NCBI GenBank assembly: GCA_022478985.1 | Contig: JAKSZP010012206.1 | Span: forward strand, 24,421-88,420 | DNA length: 64,000 nt | From: Massospora cicadina | Lineage: Eukaryota; Entomophthoromycota; Entomophthoromycetes; Entomophthorales; Entomophthoraceae | Direction of reading: 5' to 3' | The notes under the pieces: generated by a model | Told to the model about the DNA's origin: nothing | What the model saw: the letters and a program-made list of their open reading frames with translations, nothing else | The model's database searches: none | Position numbers and translations under genes: made by a program | In this document: positions 44,294 to 54,124 of the stretch, one piece after another | Position numbering within the stretch: the stretch's first letter is position 1 | Layout of the letters: every line of letters starts with the position of its first letter

Positions 44294-45625
44294 TCTGGGA
44301 ATCAGAAACTGATGTGGATGTTTCACTTTTGAGAAAAGTTTCCATATTGGCTGGCAGAATTGAGTCAGAATGATAAAGTTCAGAGTAATTGTTTTTTATC
44401 TTAAATACCACTTTGTCTGGCGTATCCATGACAGAGTGGTCTGGTCTTTGCACCTGTGTGCAGGCCAAACTCTGGCGTGGTGCAATGAATTTTCGAAAAA
44501 GTAAGTGGACCACATGTCACCCGGTGTAATATGCTTAGCTTTATAGTGAACACAAACCTGATGCTTGTGTTGTCTCACCAGTGTGTTGAGGCGGGCATAC
44601 ACTTCCACCCATTTGCAACCCAAAGCCAGGCTGTAACCCATAGTGGGGACATTGGACTCCAGGTGGTTCAACTCTGCCAGTGTGCGCAAAATGACCGCTG
44701 AGGCAGCCCATGAGCAGCGGGAGGAGAGGTGACAAGCCTGGCAGATTGTGCTCACCTTGAAGGTTGACCAGGTTGAAATTGGATCTGCACATAAAAGTGT
44801 GACAAACTCTGGAGCTGAGGTCATGGATTTCACCCATGAGGAAAATCTTGGCGATGCAATTTTGGCTGGGCGAAGTTTGCACCATTTTGTCGCCTGGGAT
44901 GCTGGTTTGGATAAACGAAAGGAAATTGATACCATCCTGTGGTTGGTGAAATCAATTTTTGTTATGGTGAAGTGGGAAATTTGGGTTTGAAAATTCAACG
45001 GTGCAAGGATAAGGTCGATGCAGGTCATGGACCTTAACTGGCCATTGTGTATGTGGGGGCATGACATTTTAGTGAGTAGTGGTGCATGGCGTGGCAAAGT
45101 ATTGATCAGCCCTAGGGTGGCTTTGAGAACGTGAAGTTCAACATGCCCCTGTGGGGGTGTAGGCGATGAGGGCCAGCGGTCTGTGGATGGGTACATCCAG
45201 CAGCTCATGTCTCCAACAACAAATGGGTTGGGGGGTAGCAGAAGGGAATTGACCATCAAGAAAATTCCTGACATTCACGTGCACAGGTTGGGGCGTAAAT
45301 TTAATGACAGCATACACTTCGTCATCCCACAAAAAGGTTTTAACAAGGATGCGGCTGTTTAGGTATTAATTTGATGAAATAAATTTAAAATTACTGCTCA
45401 CTCAAACTAGCATCCCACAGTGCTCAGATCAAAAGAAGAGGGAAGTTAGGAGCATGGTTTTCTATGATTCCTCAGTACATCGTGGACAGTGGGTTTCCTG
45501 AATGGCCAGGATGTCCACAGGTAAATTATTTTGTAATCTATTAGTTTCCTACCCTGGGATGGTGAGGCCTTGAGTCCAGCGATGTTCAACATCCCTAAAG
45601 TAAAAAGCTCCCCCCATCGCACCTT
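44294..45625 (-). pseudogene. L2 ORF2 endonuclease and linker
   Basis: Near 45,480-45,530 the minus strand encodes VDILAIQETHCPR, the Q-E-(T/P)-H motif of AP endonucleases. 44,396-45,274 carries VVGDMSCWMYPSTDR (the G-D-x-N region, Asn changed to Ser), RSMTCIDLILAP (S-x-I-D) and FTNHRMVSI (S-D-H region, changed to T-N-H). The enzyme would nick target DNA to start reverse transcription. E3a separates it from RT. Confidence 0.75.
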
Positions 45626-45949
45626 AAGTGTGAGGGGAAGGGCACCTGAGCCCTTCAGCCTTCTTTTTTTCATCACGGCGCAGCTTGGCACCATGGGTAT
45701 TTGATGCTATGGTGTATATGTCAGAATGGTTAGCTTTAGCAGTTGGGTTTTCATTGGCTTTTGCCTTCACTTTTTTCCCTGCTGTGGGACAAGTTTTTTG
45801 CGGTGTGTGCATTTGCAGTGCACCATTGCTTGGAGGTGGAATTTTAGCAGGATTGTTGGTGAGCGACTCAGTCCCAATTGATGTTTGGGCGCATTGGTCA
45901 GGTGAAACTAGATTCGACCATTGGGTGTTCAGCTTGGGTGGCTCAATCA

Positions 45950-46960
45950 GCTTGGGCGTCCCAATCTGATTGGTTAAGGGATTCGTAAGCTGATTCCACT
46001 ACAAAAGTCTTAATGTTCTCATGGAGCTGGGTTGTAAGGATTGTAAATGCGGTCTTGGCCGCCTCCTTGGCCACCACCTTGTGGGCCTGCTTGGCCTTCT
46101 TCTGCTCTTGTGGGGACACTGGTTTTACTAAAATCTAAGAGCCTTGCACTCCCCATGGGAAGGCTGCGTCAGTGTCTAGCGCTAGTTCATAGTGGGCTTC
46201 TGCACCGCATATTGCATCTGAGATAATTTCATTTTTAGGAATGCCCTCCTTGGTGGGGCAGGTATGGGCCTTGTGGCCAAAAGCGCAACAGAACGTGCAG
46301 ATGGGAGGCGCGCTATCCACGGCGACCCTGAATGGATGAGTGTTTTGCCCATAAATTTTGACATAAGAAGTATGATGGATTAAGGTCAAATACTCCGCTA
46401 TTCCCGCAGATGGGGTTAGGACAGCAATCGCTTTGCCTGTGCACAGGTTAGGCATTAGTGTAAAGCGCTGCATTTTGAAGGATTGTATTTCGCTGTATAT
46501 GGCAAGTCCAGCCTTCAGGTGGTGCTCGAGCATGGTGTGCTTGACTATTGTGGGTAGGAAATTGAAAGTCACAAAAATTTGATTCAATTTATTCCAACAG
46601 GTGCGCTTCATTTTGACTACCCGTTGACCATCCAGGAGTTCTACTATTATGCGCACCTTTGCAGCTTCATCCGCCGCTTCCTTATTTTTGAAGCCAAGAT
46701 CCAGCCAACCACATGGCATGGAGTGGGGTGCAACATACACCGCGTTCAGGAAATGTGTGTTTACATCTCCACAAACATCTCCCAAAGCGCCGTTTGCTGA
46801 ATATCCAGAAAACATGCACCCCATGTTCCACCGATGATAGTGGTTGGGAGTGCGTCACATTGATGAACTGGTTGCAATGCGCTTGCAAGCCAAAATTTCG
46901 GGGAAATGGTAACCACCGGTTTTTATTACTAATTTTATCTATTATGCTGGACTCACTGGG
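45950..46960 (-). pseudogene. L2 ORF1 (RNA-binding protein with CCHC)
   Basis: 46,135-46,824 is open. It ends with a zinc knuckle ICTFCCAFGHKAHTCPTK (C-x2-C-x4-H-x4-C). Upstream is a region with GYSANGALGDVCGDVN and later GKAIAVLTPSAG resembling the RNA-binding part of LINE ORF1 proteins. Position at the 5' end of the LINE and the knuckle support the call. The start codon is not clear because the frame is broken near 46,800. Confidence 0.7.
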
Positions 46961-47147
46961 GCGTTTACAAAATTTGGTTGACGTGGGGCCAACATCTGTG
47001 CCCTTAACTTTACTCACCCAACTGCTCCTCAACATTGGGCGCCAACTAATCTCCTCAATGAGATTATCAAACTTTACCTAGAATTTAATTGAATTTGTTG
47101 CAAAAGTGTTTGCAACGAGAGAGAAAAGTTCCCAATTGGTCATTGAT

Positions 47148-47414
47148 GAAACCTGACTGATCCCAATTGGTACACCTGATGGTTAATCAACTATCAGATG
47201 CCCCATATCGTTGGCAACTCTGTCCAATGAGATCTTATGCATTCACTCAGATTGATCCCTGACAGATCCAAGCACCCAGATTACCTAAAATCCCCCAAAC
47301 ATTGTTTCCCCAAAATTGGGGTCAACCAATATCCAATTCACTCGCTGTAGGGAATTATCCCCTAGTGATCCATGGAAATCTAGATAGCTGGAAAGGTGGG
47401 AAAAAATCCCAACA
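47148..47414 (-). repeat. E4 5' LTR, second segment
   Basis: The outer 267 bp of the right LTR of E4, separated from the first segment by L2. It carries the terminal GGTGGGAAAAAATCCCAACA and is followed by the GCGTC duplication and the LTR of C1. Confidence 0.85.
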
Positions 47415-48348
47415 GCGTCCAACAATGAGGATATTCCCAGGATGCCACTAAAGTGTCATCCCCATTTGAGGAGAGAGGGTAGCAATGTTGTGATGAAGCC
47501 ACTATGATCAATTCGTTGTGTAAACTGCGGAACAGGCACTTAGTGGGTGGTTTCTGCAATATGCAATAAAATTAAACTGTAAAATTTTAAGTAGAAATTT
47601 GTTTTTTATACAAAAATTAAAAAATTGAATGACAACTGTAATTGTTAGGTGCGGTTGTCTAATGTGATGGGATTTGTGGAATAAATATAATTTGCATGAA
47701 CTGGTGGTAGCATGATCCTACTTAATTTGAGCAGTACAGATTTTTACAGCTAAAACAACATCAGAAATATCTCATTCTGGCATCTTCTCACTCAATTTTT
47801 GCCTCCAAATTTCCACTTCCAGTACAATACAGCTTGATGATTAGTGCATTTTTCCCAGAAGGCAAATGGTTGTGTCTATGACCAGGCCACGTAGATTGGT
47901 CCATTGAGTTTAAATGGATCTAACGCCCTCAAACCTGCTAGGGTTGTTCCATCCTCTTCTGGAGGAAGGGAAACATTTTGGTTGGGGTTTGAACCCAGAT
48001 TGTACTGCAGAAAGATCATTCCGCCTCACTTCATTTTTTTAATATAATGGTCCACTCTTTGGGACCTGAGATTGTTGTGTGGAGAGATGCCCACCACTTT
48101 CCCAATAAGTGGTGGACTCCCACCGCCGCCACCTTCATAGAAACCCCCTGATCCGCACACCAACACTTGGATGGTGAGGTAAAGAAAAAAGGTGGCAACT
48201 TTGAGGGGGTAAGCCATCACCCACCTCTTGTCCACCACATATGCAAAAAGCGCTGGGCTAAAAGAGGGATGGCCGTTTTCTTCACCCCTTTTTTGTGCAG
48301 AATGGAAGTACTTGCGGTTGAGGCACAGGGGTACTCCCCAGACTTACA
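47415..48348 (-). repeat. C1 5' LTR, second segment
   Basis: 934 bp that continue the right LTR after E4, beginning with the duplicated GCGTC and ending near GACTTACA. Collinear with 22,558-23,500 of the left LTR. Contains two short minus-strand open stretches (48,026-48,238) that are chance ORFs in LTR sequence. Confidence 0.8.
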
Positions 48349-48873
48349 GTTTTCATAAGTAAGCGACATTGTTGCTGCAGCCATGACATGGCTTCATTGA
48401 AAAAATCAAACCAAAATACCATTTTAGTGGAAGAAACGGTAAACCAGCTGGTTTAAACACCACCTGATCCATCTTAATGATGGTGGCACTCACATAAGGG
48501 AAGAGATTCCATAATCAATTTAAAGCCAAAGTGCAGGTTGCTCTGAGGGAGCACCATAAAGCTTCTTTCACCACCTGGGAGCACGCAAGGTGTTGAGCTA
48601 GGTCCTGATTTGGGATAAAGTGACTAGTTGGGGTATTAAGGACAGCGGAGCCAGCAGGGGTGCACTTTAGTAGTGGCAAAGATACGCCAGAAGTCAGTGC
48701 ACTACCACCACACATTGAGACAGCAGCTATCAAATTTTATAACATTTTGAGGTTCAACTGAAAAATTGCAGCAAATTTGTATTTAGGCACTTTTTTGATA
48801 AACTATAAATTCAATCTAATCAAAACAGTGATTGAAGCAAATAACTTCATCAAAAACTCTACTAGGATATATC
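48349..48873. other. Unassigned 525-bp stretch right of C1
   Basis: Short broken plus-strand coding-like pieces only (for example near 48,660-48,740, PEVSALPPHIETAAIKFYN), reminiscent of a decayed element protein, but no diagnostic motif. It should be the original flank of C1. Nothing else recognised. Confidence 0.35.
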
Positions 48874-48891
48874 CTCCTTTCCCATTATTTT

Positions 48892-48935
48892 TTTAGTACT
48901 AGATGGTCCCAACCTGAGAGGGGATTCATCAATGT
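48892..48935 (-). mobile_element. 44-bp LINE tail (L1 family) with 18-bp target duplication
   Basis: TTTAGTACTAGATGGTCCCA and the following bases are the complement of the last ~45 bases of L1 (60,056-60,100), with two small differences. Flanked by CTCCTTTCCCATTATTTT at 48,874-48,891 and 48,936-48,953. The duplication and the T/A tract are the signature of target-primed reverse transcription. Confidence 0.85.
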
Positions 48936-49539
48936 CTCCTTTCCCATTATTTTGATTATTCTATTTCTCTATTAGTCAGTGCAGTATTGTCCCCAAGTTA
49001 TCCACCTCAAATAAATAATAGATATACTTTAGTCTTATTTTAGAGACAATCTAATTTGCCAATAATTCGCTTACTAGTTCCATAAATGAAGTTAATGAGC
49101 ACCTGTAAGGGACCTTAGTAAGTCTTCTACTAAGGGCAGATGGGAACTATTTTAGTAACCAACTATAGCTTTTAGATATACATAACAGCACAATGGCAAC
49201 TTTCACTCTTTCTGTTCAGAGAAGGGGAGTGTCCCAAGGAGCTTAAAAGTCCTGAATAAACTAGCATTTATGAATTATTCACGCTCTATTGGTACTTGAA
49301 TTATTATCTTTAGCTCTCATAATCTATGTCTTGATCTCAAATAGTTAGCATCCACTGTGTTAAATATATGGTTAGCTTTTATTAATCTTGAAGATGATTT
49401 TGTTGGTGGAGGGTATCAGCATAATCATCTAACATCTCATCGACCTTTCCCAATTGTAAGCTTACTAGGTCTTGAAATCAAATATAGCCTATATTTGCAG
49501 GTGTTTACGATAATATAAATTAGAATCAGACATAGTACT

Positions 49540-50013
49540 TGTCAAATTTTGAGATGATGAGCAAGTTATGTTCCCTATTCCTAGGTCAAGCCCCAATAGG
49601 TCAACTCTTGAGCTCTCACAATTTTAAACCTGTCCTTGAAAGCAACAATGAGGATTTTGATCATGAAGCACCACGTGCCCATAAATTGATGGAGATGCCT
49701 TTTGTAATTTTACCCCCCCTCACTGCCCAAACCTCAAAAGGCTTGGCTTTCACCACCTTAGTCATGAGGACGATGCAAAAGCAATGAGGTTGTAAACCAG
49801 GTAAAATAATACAGAAGGAAGCAAAAGATCTTGATCATATGAGGCCTTTAAGGTCCCTTAGGCACCACGTCCCCACACACCCTATAAATATAATAGTTTT
49901 TAAAAATAAAGTAGTCTATTTCCCCCATCTTTCTTGTTTTCATCAAACTCTCCACTAACTTATAGCTTTGACACTATTTTCAAACTTCAGCTACAGTTAA
50001 GAGAACTGTAACA
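49540..50013 (+). repeat. E6 5' LTR (single copy visible)
   Basis: Inferred from TGTCAAATTTTGAG to GTAACA, about ten bases before the primer site at 50,024. It contains CCTATAAATA at 49,880-49,890, a TATA-like element, and AATAAAG about 20 bp further on. No second LTR is in the window, so the left edge is a guess. The 49,539-49,787 open stretch inside it is a chance ORF. Confidence 0.5.
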
Positions 50014-50023
50014 CCAAGATAAG

Positions 50024-50042
50024 TGGTTCTCGCTACAGGGGG
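50024..50042 (+). promoter_or_regulatory. E6 primer-binding site
   Basis: TGGTTCTCGCTACAGGGGG. Similar in layout to the M/P1 and E3 sites but different at three positions, so it may pair with an isoacceptor or a diverged copy of the same tRNA. Confidence 0.55.
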
Positions 50043-50062
50043 ATCTGAGCTGTCCAAGTAAA

Positions 50063-52010
50063 AATGTCTATCAAGCAAATGGAGAATAATAGCAATCAAG
50101 AAAACCAACTTTCTGATCAGTCAAAAAAGCGTAACTTGATAGATTAACAGCTCTCAGTATAAATTAACTCCCCTAAATCCTGAAAGCCTAGAGCTTTCGG
50201 GCCAAATTTTAATTTACTTTATCATCCATTGACCATGATCAATGCCAAATCCAATATGATATCCTCAACAAGATTATTCAACAACTATAGAATGGCATCT
50301 ACTCTGTGGAAGGCCAATTCAGTCATTCCCACGCCTCTTTAGTGCCTTCCAAAATGCATATTTATATTCCCCAGCACTACTACCCTTGGGAGAATTGGCT
50401 TTGAAACTAAACGCTATCCCTAAAGCTTATCCATAAATCCATACATTGCATCCTACAAACAGTCAGGTTGTATTACCATGAACCAACATCAGCTACTTGG
50501 GCTTACTCAAACCACTACACTCAACTATTGGTGACTCTATAATGTGTCCTCCTCCTATATACATCAATTGGAAACTTATTGTCAGTAACCGTTGGGCAAA
50601 AGAAGGCTTGAAATTAACTCGCAGTGCCAGATAGTGGTAGGTTGGGATATCTTGAGGACCAGCTCTGTCAAAATATGCAGCTCCCTGAGCCTCCTGGAGC
50701 CGATGCCTCAACTAGATTGTGGACCTTGTGCAGACCCTTCAGTAGCACTACCAGGAGTTAGCCACCCATGATATCGCCTCTAGGATAAGGGCTTGAAGGT
50801 CCTGAAGTCCCCATGGTCCACAAGAACCTTCTGGTCCCACGGCGCCTAATCCTAGTGATCCCAACGAATCCTGGAATTAGGTTGTTCTAACAGCTCTTGC
50901 TGCCTTATGGGACAAAAATGCAATTTAGCTCAAGGGTGCAAGCTCTGATTATACAGAGTCCCTCAAGACCCATAGTATCAATCAATGTTTTTATACAACA
51001 TGAATAATCTTAGCACAGTCACCAAGATCACCAATAACAGGATCACCCGTCTTGAACAATCCTGAAACGAGTTCAAAACTTGCTTGAGCAACTTTGAGAG
51101 TCATCTGCTCTATAAATGTTCCAAAATTTAAGCGCTGAAGGAGCAAGTTGACCATACAACCTCCTTTACTTCTAACTAAACTGAAGTTAGAATGAGATCC
51201 AGGAGAATCTAGAAGGATTAAGACACCGATTGGGTCTACAGGACCCTCGCTACTATGCAGAAGCTGAGATTACTGAGCCTGCACCAGTTCCTTCTATCAA
51301 TACTCTTTCCACCACCATCTCTGACTAACTCTAAGACTAGTTTCGAGGAGAAGTTCGCCTCAGGGCAAAAATAATATTGCCTCTCTCCTGTACGCTTACA
51401 AAAGCTTGATGGAAGAGGCCACTGACTGTCAGAAGGTGGAGCACATCCACTCCTGCCTGAATGGTACAGCCAAGGAGATTATGACTCCCTATTTAAAGGA
51501 ATGTCACACATGGGAATAAGTTCAAATCACTCTAATCCAGGAGTTTGGAACCAACCAAACCTTAGACATTCAGCAGCAGGCGTTCATGTACTTTCGTTTG
51601 AACAAAGTAGAAAGTAATGTGGAGTTTGACAGCTTATTCTATGATCAAGAACACCCCTGGAAGCATAAAAAGTATTAATTTTGACGATTGCATAACAGTG
51701 GTAACCTCTGTGTTGGGATCTTATCCTGAGTCCAGATGCACATGATTGGCAATAAGATCAACGTCACCTGTATTTTATGAAATTAAGAAAGCACATAATG
51801 AAACTCCTGCGTCTAACTTGCATCCCAAGTCCTAAGCATCTATCTCTTTCAGTTGTCCTTGGGTCCACGTTGTCAAGAAGTAGATGAATCCCAGACTTCA
51901 ATGCTCCTTCTGCTATGGATTCCGTCATAGCGCCAAGAAATGTTACAAGAGACTTTCTGAGGAGGCTGGAAAAGGGAATTCAACATGAAGGACAAGGCAA
52001 TTAATGCTGA
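50063..52010 (+). pseudogene. E6 gag, broken
   Basis: Possible ATG at 50,063 (MSIKQMENNSNQENQ). A capsid block is clear at 51,370-51,640: LLYAYKSLMEEATDCQKVEH, then NGTAKEIMTPYL and IQQQAFMYFRLNKVE. A zinc knuckle LQCSFCYGFRHSAKKC lies at about 51,905-51,950 with all ligands kept. Many stops between. Confidence 0.75.
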
Positions 52011-52189
52011 CATCCTTGTACCGCCTGAAGAATGTTTAGCAAACTCTAATAAGTCTAATGTTGTTGCGCCATAAGAAGACAGTTTGAACCAACTGACAAA
52101 AGAGAACTTGATACTGGTTATTCTTTTTATATTAAACCTTCTATGTTACTCAGTCTACCCTTCAGTTCAGGAGCATAGTTACATGCGTC

Positions 52190-52510
52190 GCCGTTTAAGT
52201 TCATAAAGTCTTTGTCCACGCCATCGTTGACAGTGGTTCCCTGTGAATGCATTCCATCAAAACTATGGAAGTAAATCAAAATCACTTACAGCTTGCCACA
52301 TTAGATGGAATACAGCACGGCTGATCCACAATAACTTGGTCCATTAAGGCCTATTCCTTATGCCATTCTCCTTGGCAAGCTTTAATTGAATACTTCAGCT
52401 ATCGCCTTAAGCAACCTGAACTATGATTTTATCCTTGGGATTCATTTCCTCAGGAACTATTCTGCCGTCATGCAATATGATGAAGGATACTTATCCAATT
52501 AGGATACTAG
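52190..52510 (+). pseudogene. E6 aspartic protease, broken
   Basis: VFVHAIVDSGS near 52,210-52,240 is the active-site loop (D-S-G as in E4). A decayed second half follows, with NYDFILGIHF-like residues near 52,420-52,445. One or more frameshifts. Confidence 0.65.
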
Positions 52511-52669
52511 TCTCATTTGTTTTTTGAAATCTTCTATGATGCCAAAAAGAAGGTAAAGAATCAGGCTTTCTTATTGGAAAAGTGAAAGCTGGATTGACAG
52601 GATCAAAGATCACACAAGTAGTTCTTGAGTATGAATACCCCCTCCTGCAATAGATGGCCAAGAGGGCGT

Positions 52670-52830
52670 GCGTATTTAATCTTTAAGACAACTATTATAC
52701 CATCTAAGTCCCAGATCATCGTCAATACCTGGGTACATATCAATATCCCTAAGGACAATTGATAGTAATATGAGGCATGATACCCGTCCATCAAGAAGCT
52801 CCAGCCTGTCCGGGAGATATTAATCCTACC
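52670..52830 (+). pseudogene. E6 dUTPase-like segment, truncated by M3
   Basis: Encodes IPSKSQIIVNTWVHINIPKD, equivalent to IPLGSQVIVDTG of P2 and to the (I)P-x-G-x-x-x-x-V-x-T-G strand of dUTPases, followed by decayed residues up to the M3 insertion. The motif 3 part would lie beyond M3, outside the window. Confidence 0.5.
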
Positions 52831-53662
52831 TGTTATGATTTTGGCTATATAAAGGAGATAAGCCAAAGGGGTTTGCGCAGGATTTGGCCCACTGAGCAAT
52901 AGGACGGATAATATGAAGATTTCTGGTCCTCTAGACATACATAACAAATATAAATAAAATATAAGCAACTGCTTCAATGACACTTCTTTATTAGTTTTAA
53001 TATATGTCAGCGGATACCCTTGGTTTCACTTCACACTTCTTACTAATAATCCTCCTCATTTCAATCTTTAGATCTCGCTTATATATCAGCAACTTTGGTC
53101 AATACTGACCCTTTTGCTTAGACTATTTGGTTCCACCATATTTTCATTGGTTCTGGCAGAGTCCACTATTCATTAAATTTACAATCAACTTAGCTTAAGA
53201 CGATCTATTAATGATTTGTCATATGTCGACATCACCTTATTGCCTGATTTAAAGCAATCCACTAAATATTTGTTTGAAGCTCATTATTGCCCTATCGCCT
53301 TATGTTCAGGTGATCTTCATCCATATTATTAAACTACTCAGTTCAGCCAATCTCACCCATTCTGCCGTCACTATTTAGGGCTTATCGTCTAGTCATATCA
53401 GAATCATAACATTACCCCCTTGACTGGATAATAAGGCTCCTATTGTTTATATGTCCAAAGGAACTTTGCGTGCACCCAATTAATGATCCAACCACAAGCG
53501 GGGTCCTTGATAGTATAAGCATCCACACCTGTTTTCTCAATTATTTTAAGTAGACCAATCAAGATGCTGGACAATTTATGCTTCCGCCCAAACCCATGTT
53601 GGTCATGGAATAGAACCATATCTCTTTCCTTGAACTGCGTGTAAAAACCGCGGGGTTTCTAC
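52831..53662 (-). mobile_element. M3: 3' LTR and integrase end of an M/P1-family element
   Basis: 3' LTR 52,831-53,411, from TGTTATGATTTTGG to ATCATAACA, aligned with the LTRs of M1 and M2. Beyond it, on the minus strand, a polypurine tract (AAGGGGGTAA) and the integrase C-terminal module at 53,412-53,662: QFKERDMVLFHDQHGFGRKH, then TGVDAYTIKDP and INWVHAKF. The module stops at the LTR of E5; the rest of M3 lies beyond the window. It interrupts E6. Confidence 0.85.
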
Positions 53663-54032
53663 TGGTGCACAGGTTCACTTAACTATTGACTCTTTGAATA
53701 AATACAAATTTTCTAATTGTATGAAGACAATTAGCCTAGTCAAGTTTGGATAATTGAGTAGCTTTGGCCCTACTCTGGCGATATAAAGGTTCAAGTGACT
53801 TTGGCCTCACTCTAATGACACTTAGACAGGAAGTACTTCTTCACAACTTCACTATGAAGTAAACAATCAACAATTGAAAACAATAAAGTATTCACAGTAC
53901 TAAGGTGTTTTTTATTATTAGAAAGAGGGAATATTTATAGGGTAAAATGATGAAGGGTATGTGTTAGGGGTATTTGTGGTATCCATGAGGTTCTTGGCAC
54001 GCCTAGCTGACAACCTAGGGATATCCACGAGG
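53663..54032 (-). repeat. E5 3' LTR, first segment
   Basis: Begins TGGTGCACAGGTTCAC where the integrase of M3 stops and runs to the L1 insertion. It ends inside a ~40-bp tandem repeat (unit with GGGATATCCACGAGG and CTTGGCACGCCTAGC). Left edge inferred from the end of M3 coding sequence. Confidence 0.6.
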
Positions 54033-54124
54033 GTAATCTCTTTCTGCTAAGCATCACTTTTCGAAAACTAATTCAGCCTGAAATTTAGCTCCACTAAAGA
54101 AATTTACAAAAACTATTAGCAAAT

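Larger units (their letters stand above)
37864..47128 (-). mobile_element. L2: APE-type LINE, split by E3a
   Basis: Minus-strand non-LTR retrotransposon of about 5.3 kb after removing E3a. The flanks TTC-CAATTGGTCAKTGAT at 37,845-37,863 and 47,129-47,147 form a 19-bp target duplication with two mismatches, within the right LTR of E4. Order: ORF1 with CCHC, endonuclease, RT, C-terminal finger. The 3' end is AT-rich without a long A run. Broken by stops; the RT catalytic box is damaged. Confidence 0.85.
31039..47414 (-). mobile_element. E4: Ty3/gypsy element with antisense ORF, RT deleted; split by L2
   Basis: Minus-strand element inserted in the right LTR of C1 with an exact duplication GCGTC (31,034-31,038 and 47,415-47,419). 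Left LTR 31,039-32,131 (1,093 bp); right LTR 37,040-37,863 plus 47,148-47,414 (1,091 bp). Internal DNA of 4.9 kb holds gag, protease, the C-terminal half of integrase, and a plus-strand ORF between integrase and left LTR. RT, RNase H and the integrase N-half are missing between about 34,985 and 34,850. Confidence 0.85.
22208..48348 (-). mobile_element. C1: chromovirus (chromodomain Ty3/gypsy), split by X and E4
   Basis: Minus-strand element. Left (3') LTR 22,208-23,500; right (5') LTR 30,684-31,038 continued at 47,415-48,348. Both LTRs come to about 1.29 kb once E4 is removed, which supports the reconstruction. Internal order from right: gag, protease, RT, RNase H, integrase, chromodomain. 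Two insertions lie inside it: X in the integrase and E4 (with L2 and E3a) in the right LTR. Stops are frequent; inactive. Confidence 0.85.
49540..52830 (+). mobile_element. E6: Ty3/gypsy element, 5' part, cut by M3
   Basis: Plus-strand element with 5' LTR, primer site TGGTTCTCGCTACAGGGG, gag with CCHC, protease and the start of a dUTPase-like domain. It ends where M3 begins; the rest of its pol is not in the window. Decayed by stops. Confidence 0.75.

Noticed and set aside
48026..48238. Gly-rich minus-strand ORF in the C1 LTR
   Set aside because: The same stretch in the left LTR (23,240-23,330) is not an equivalent ORF; chance reading frame in LTR DNA.
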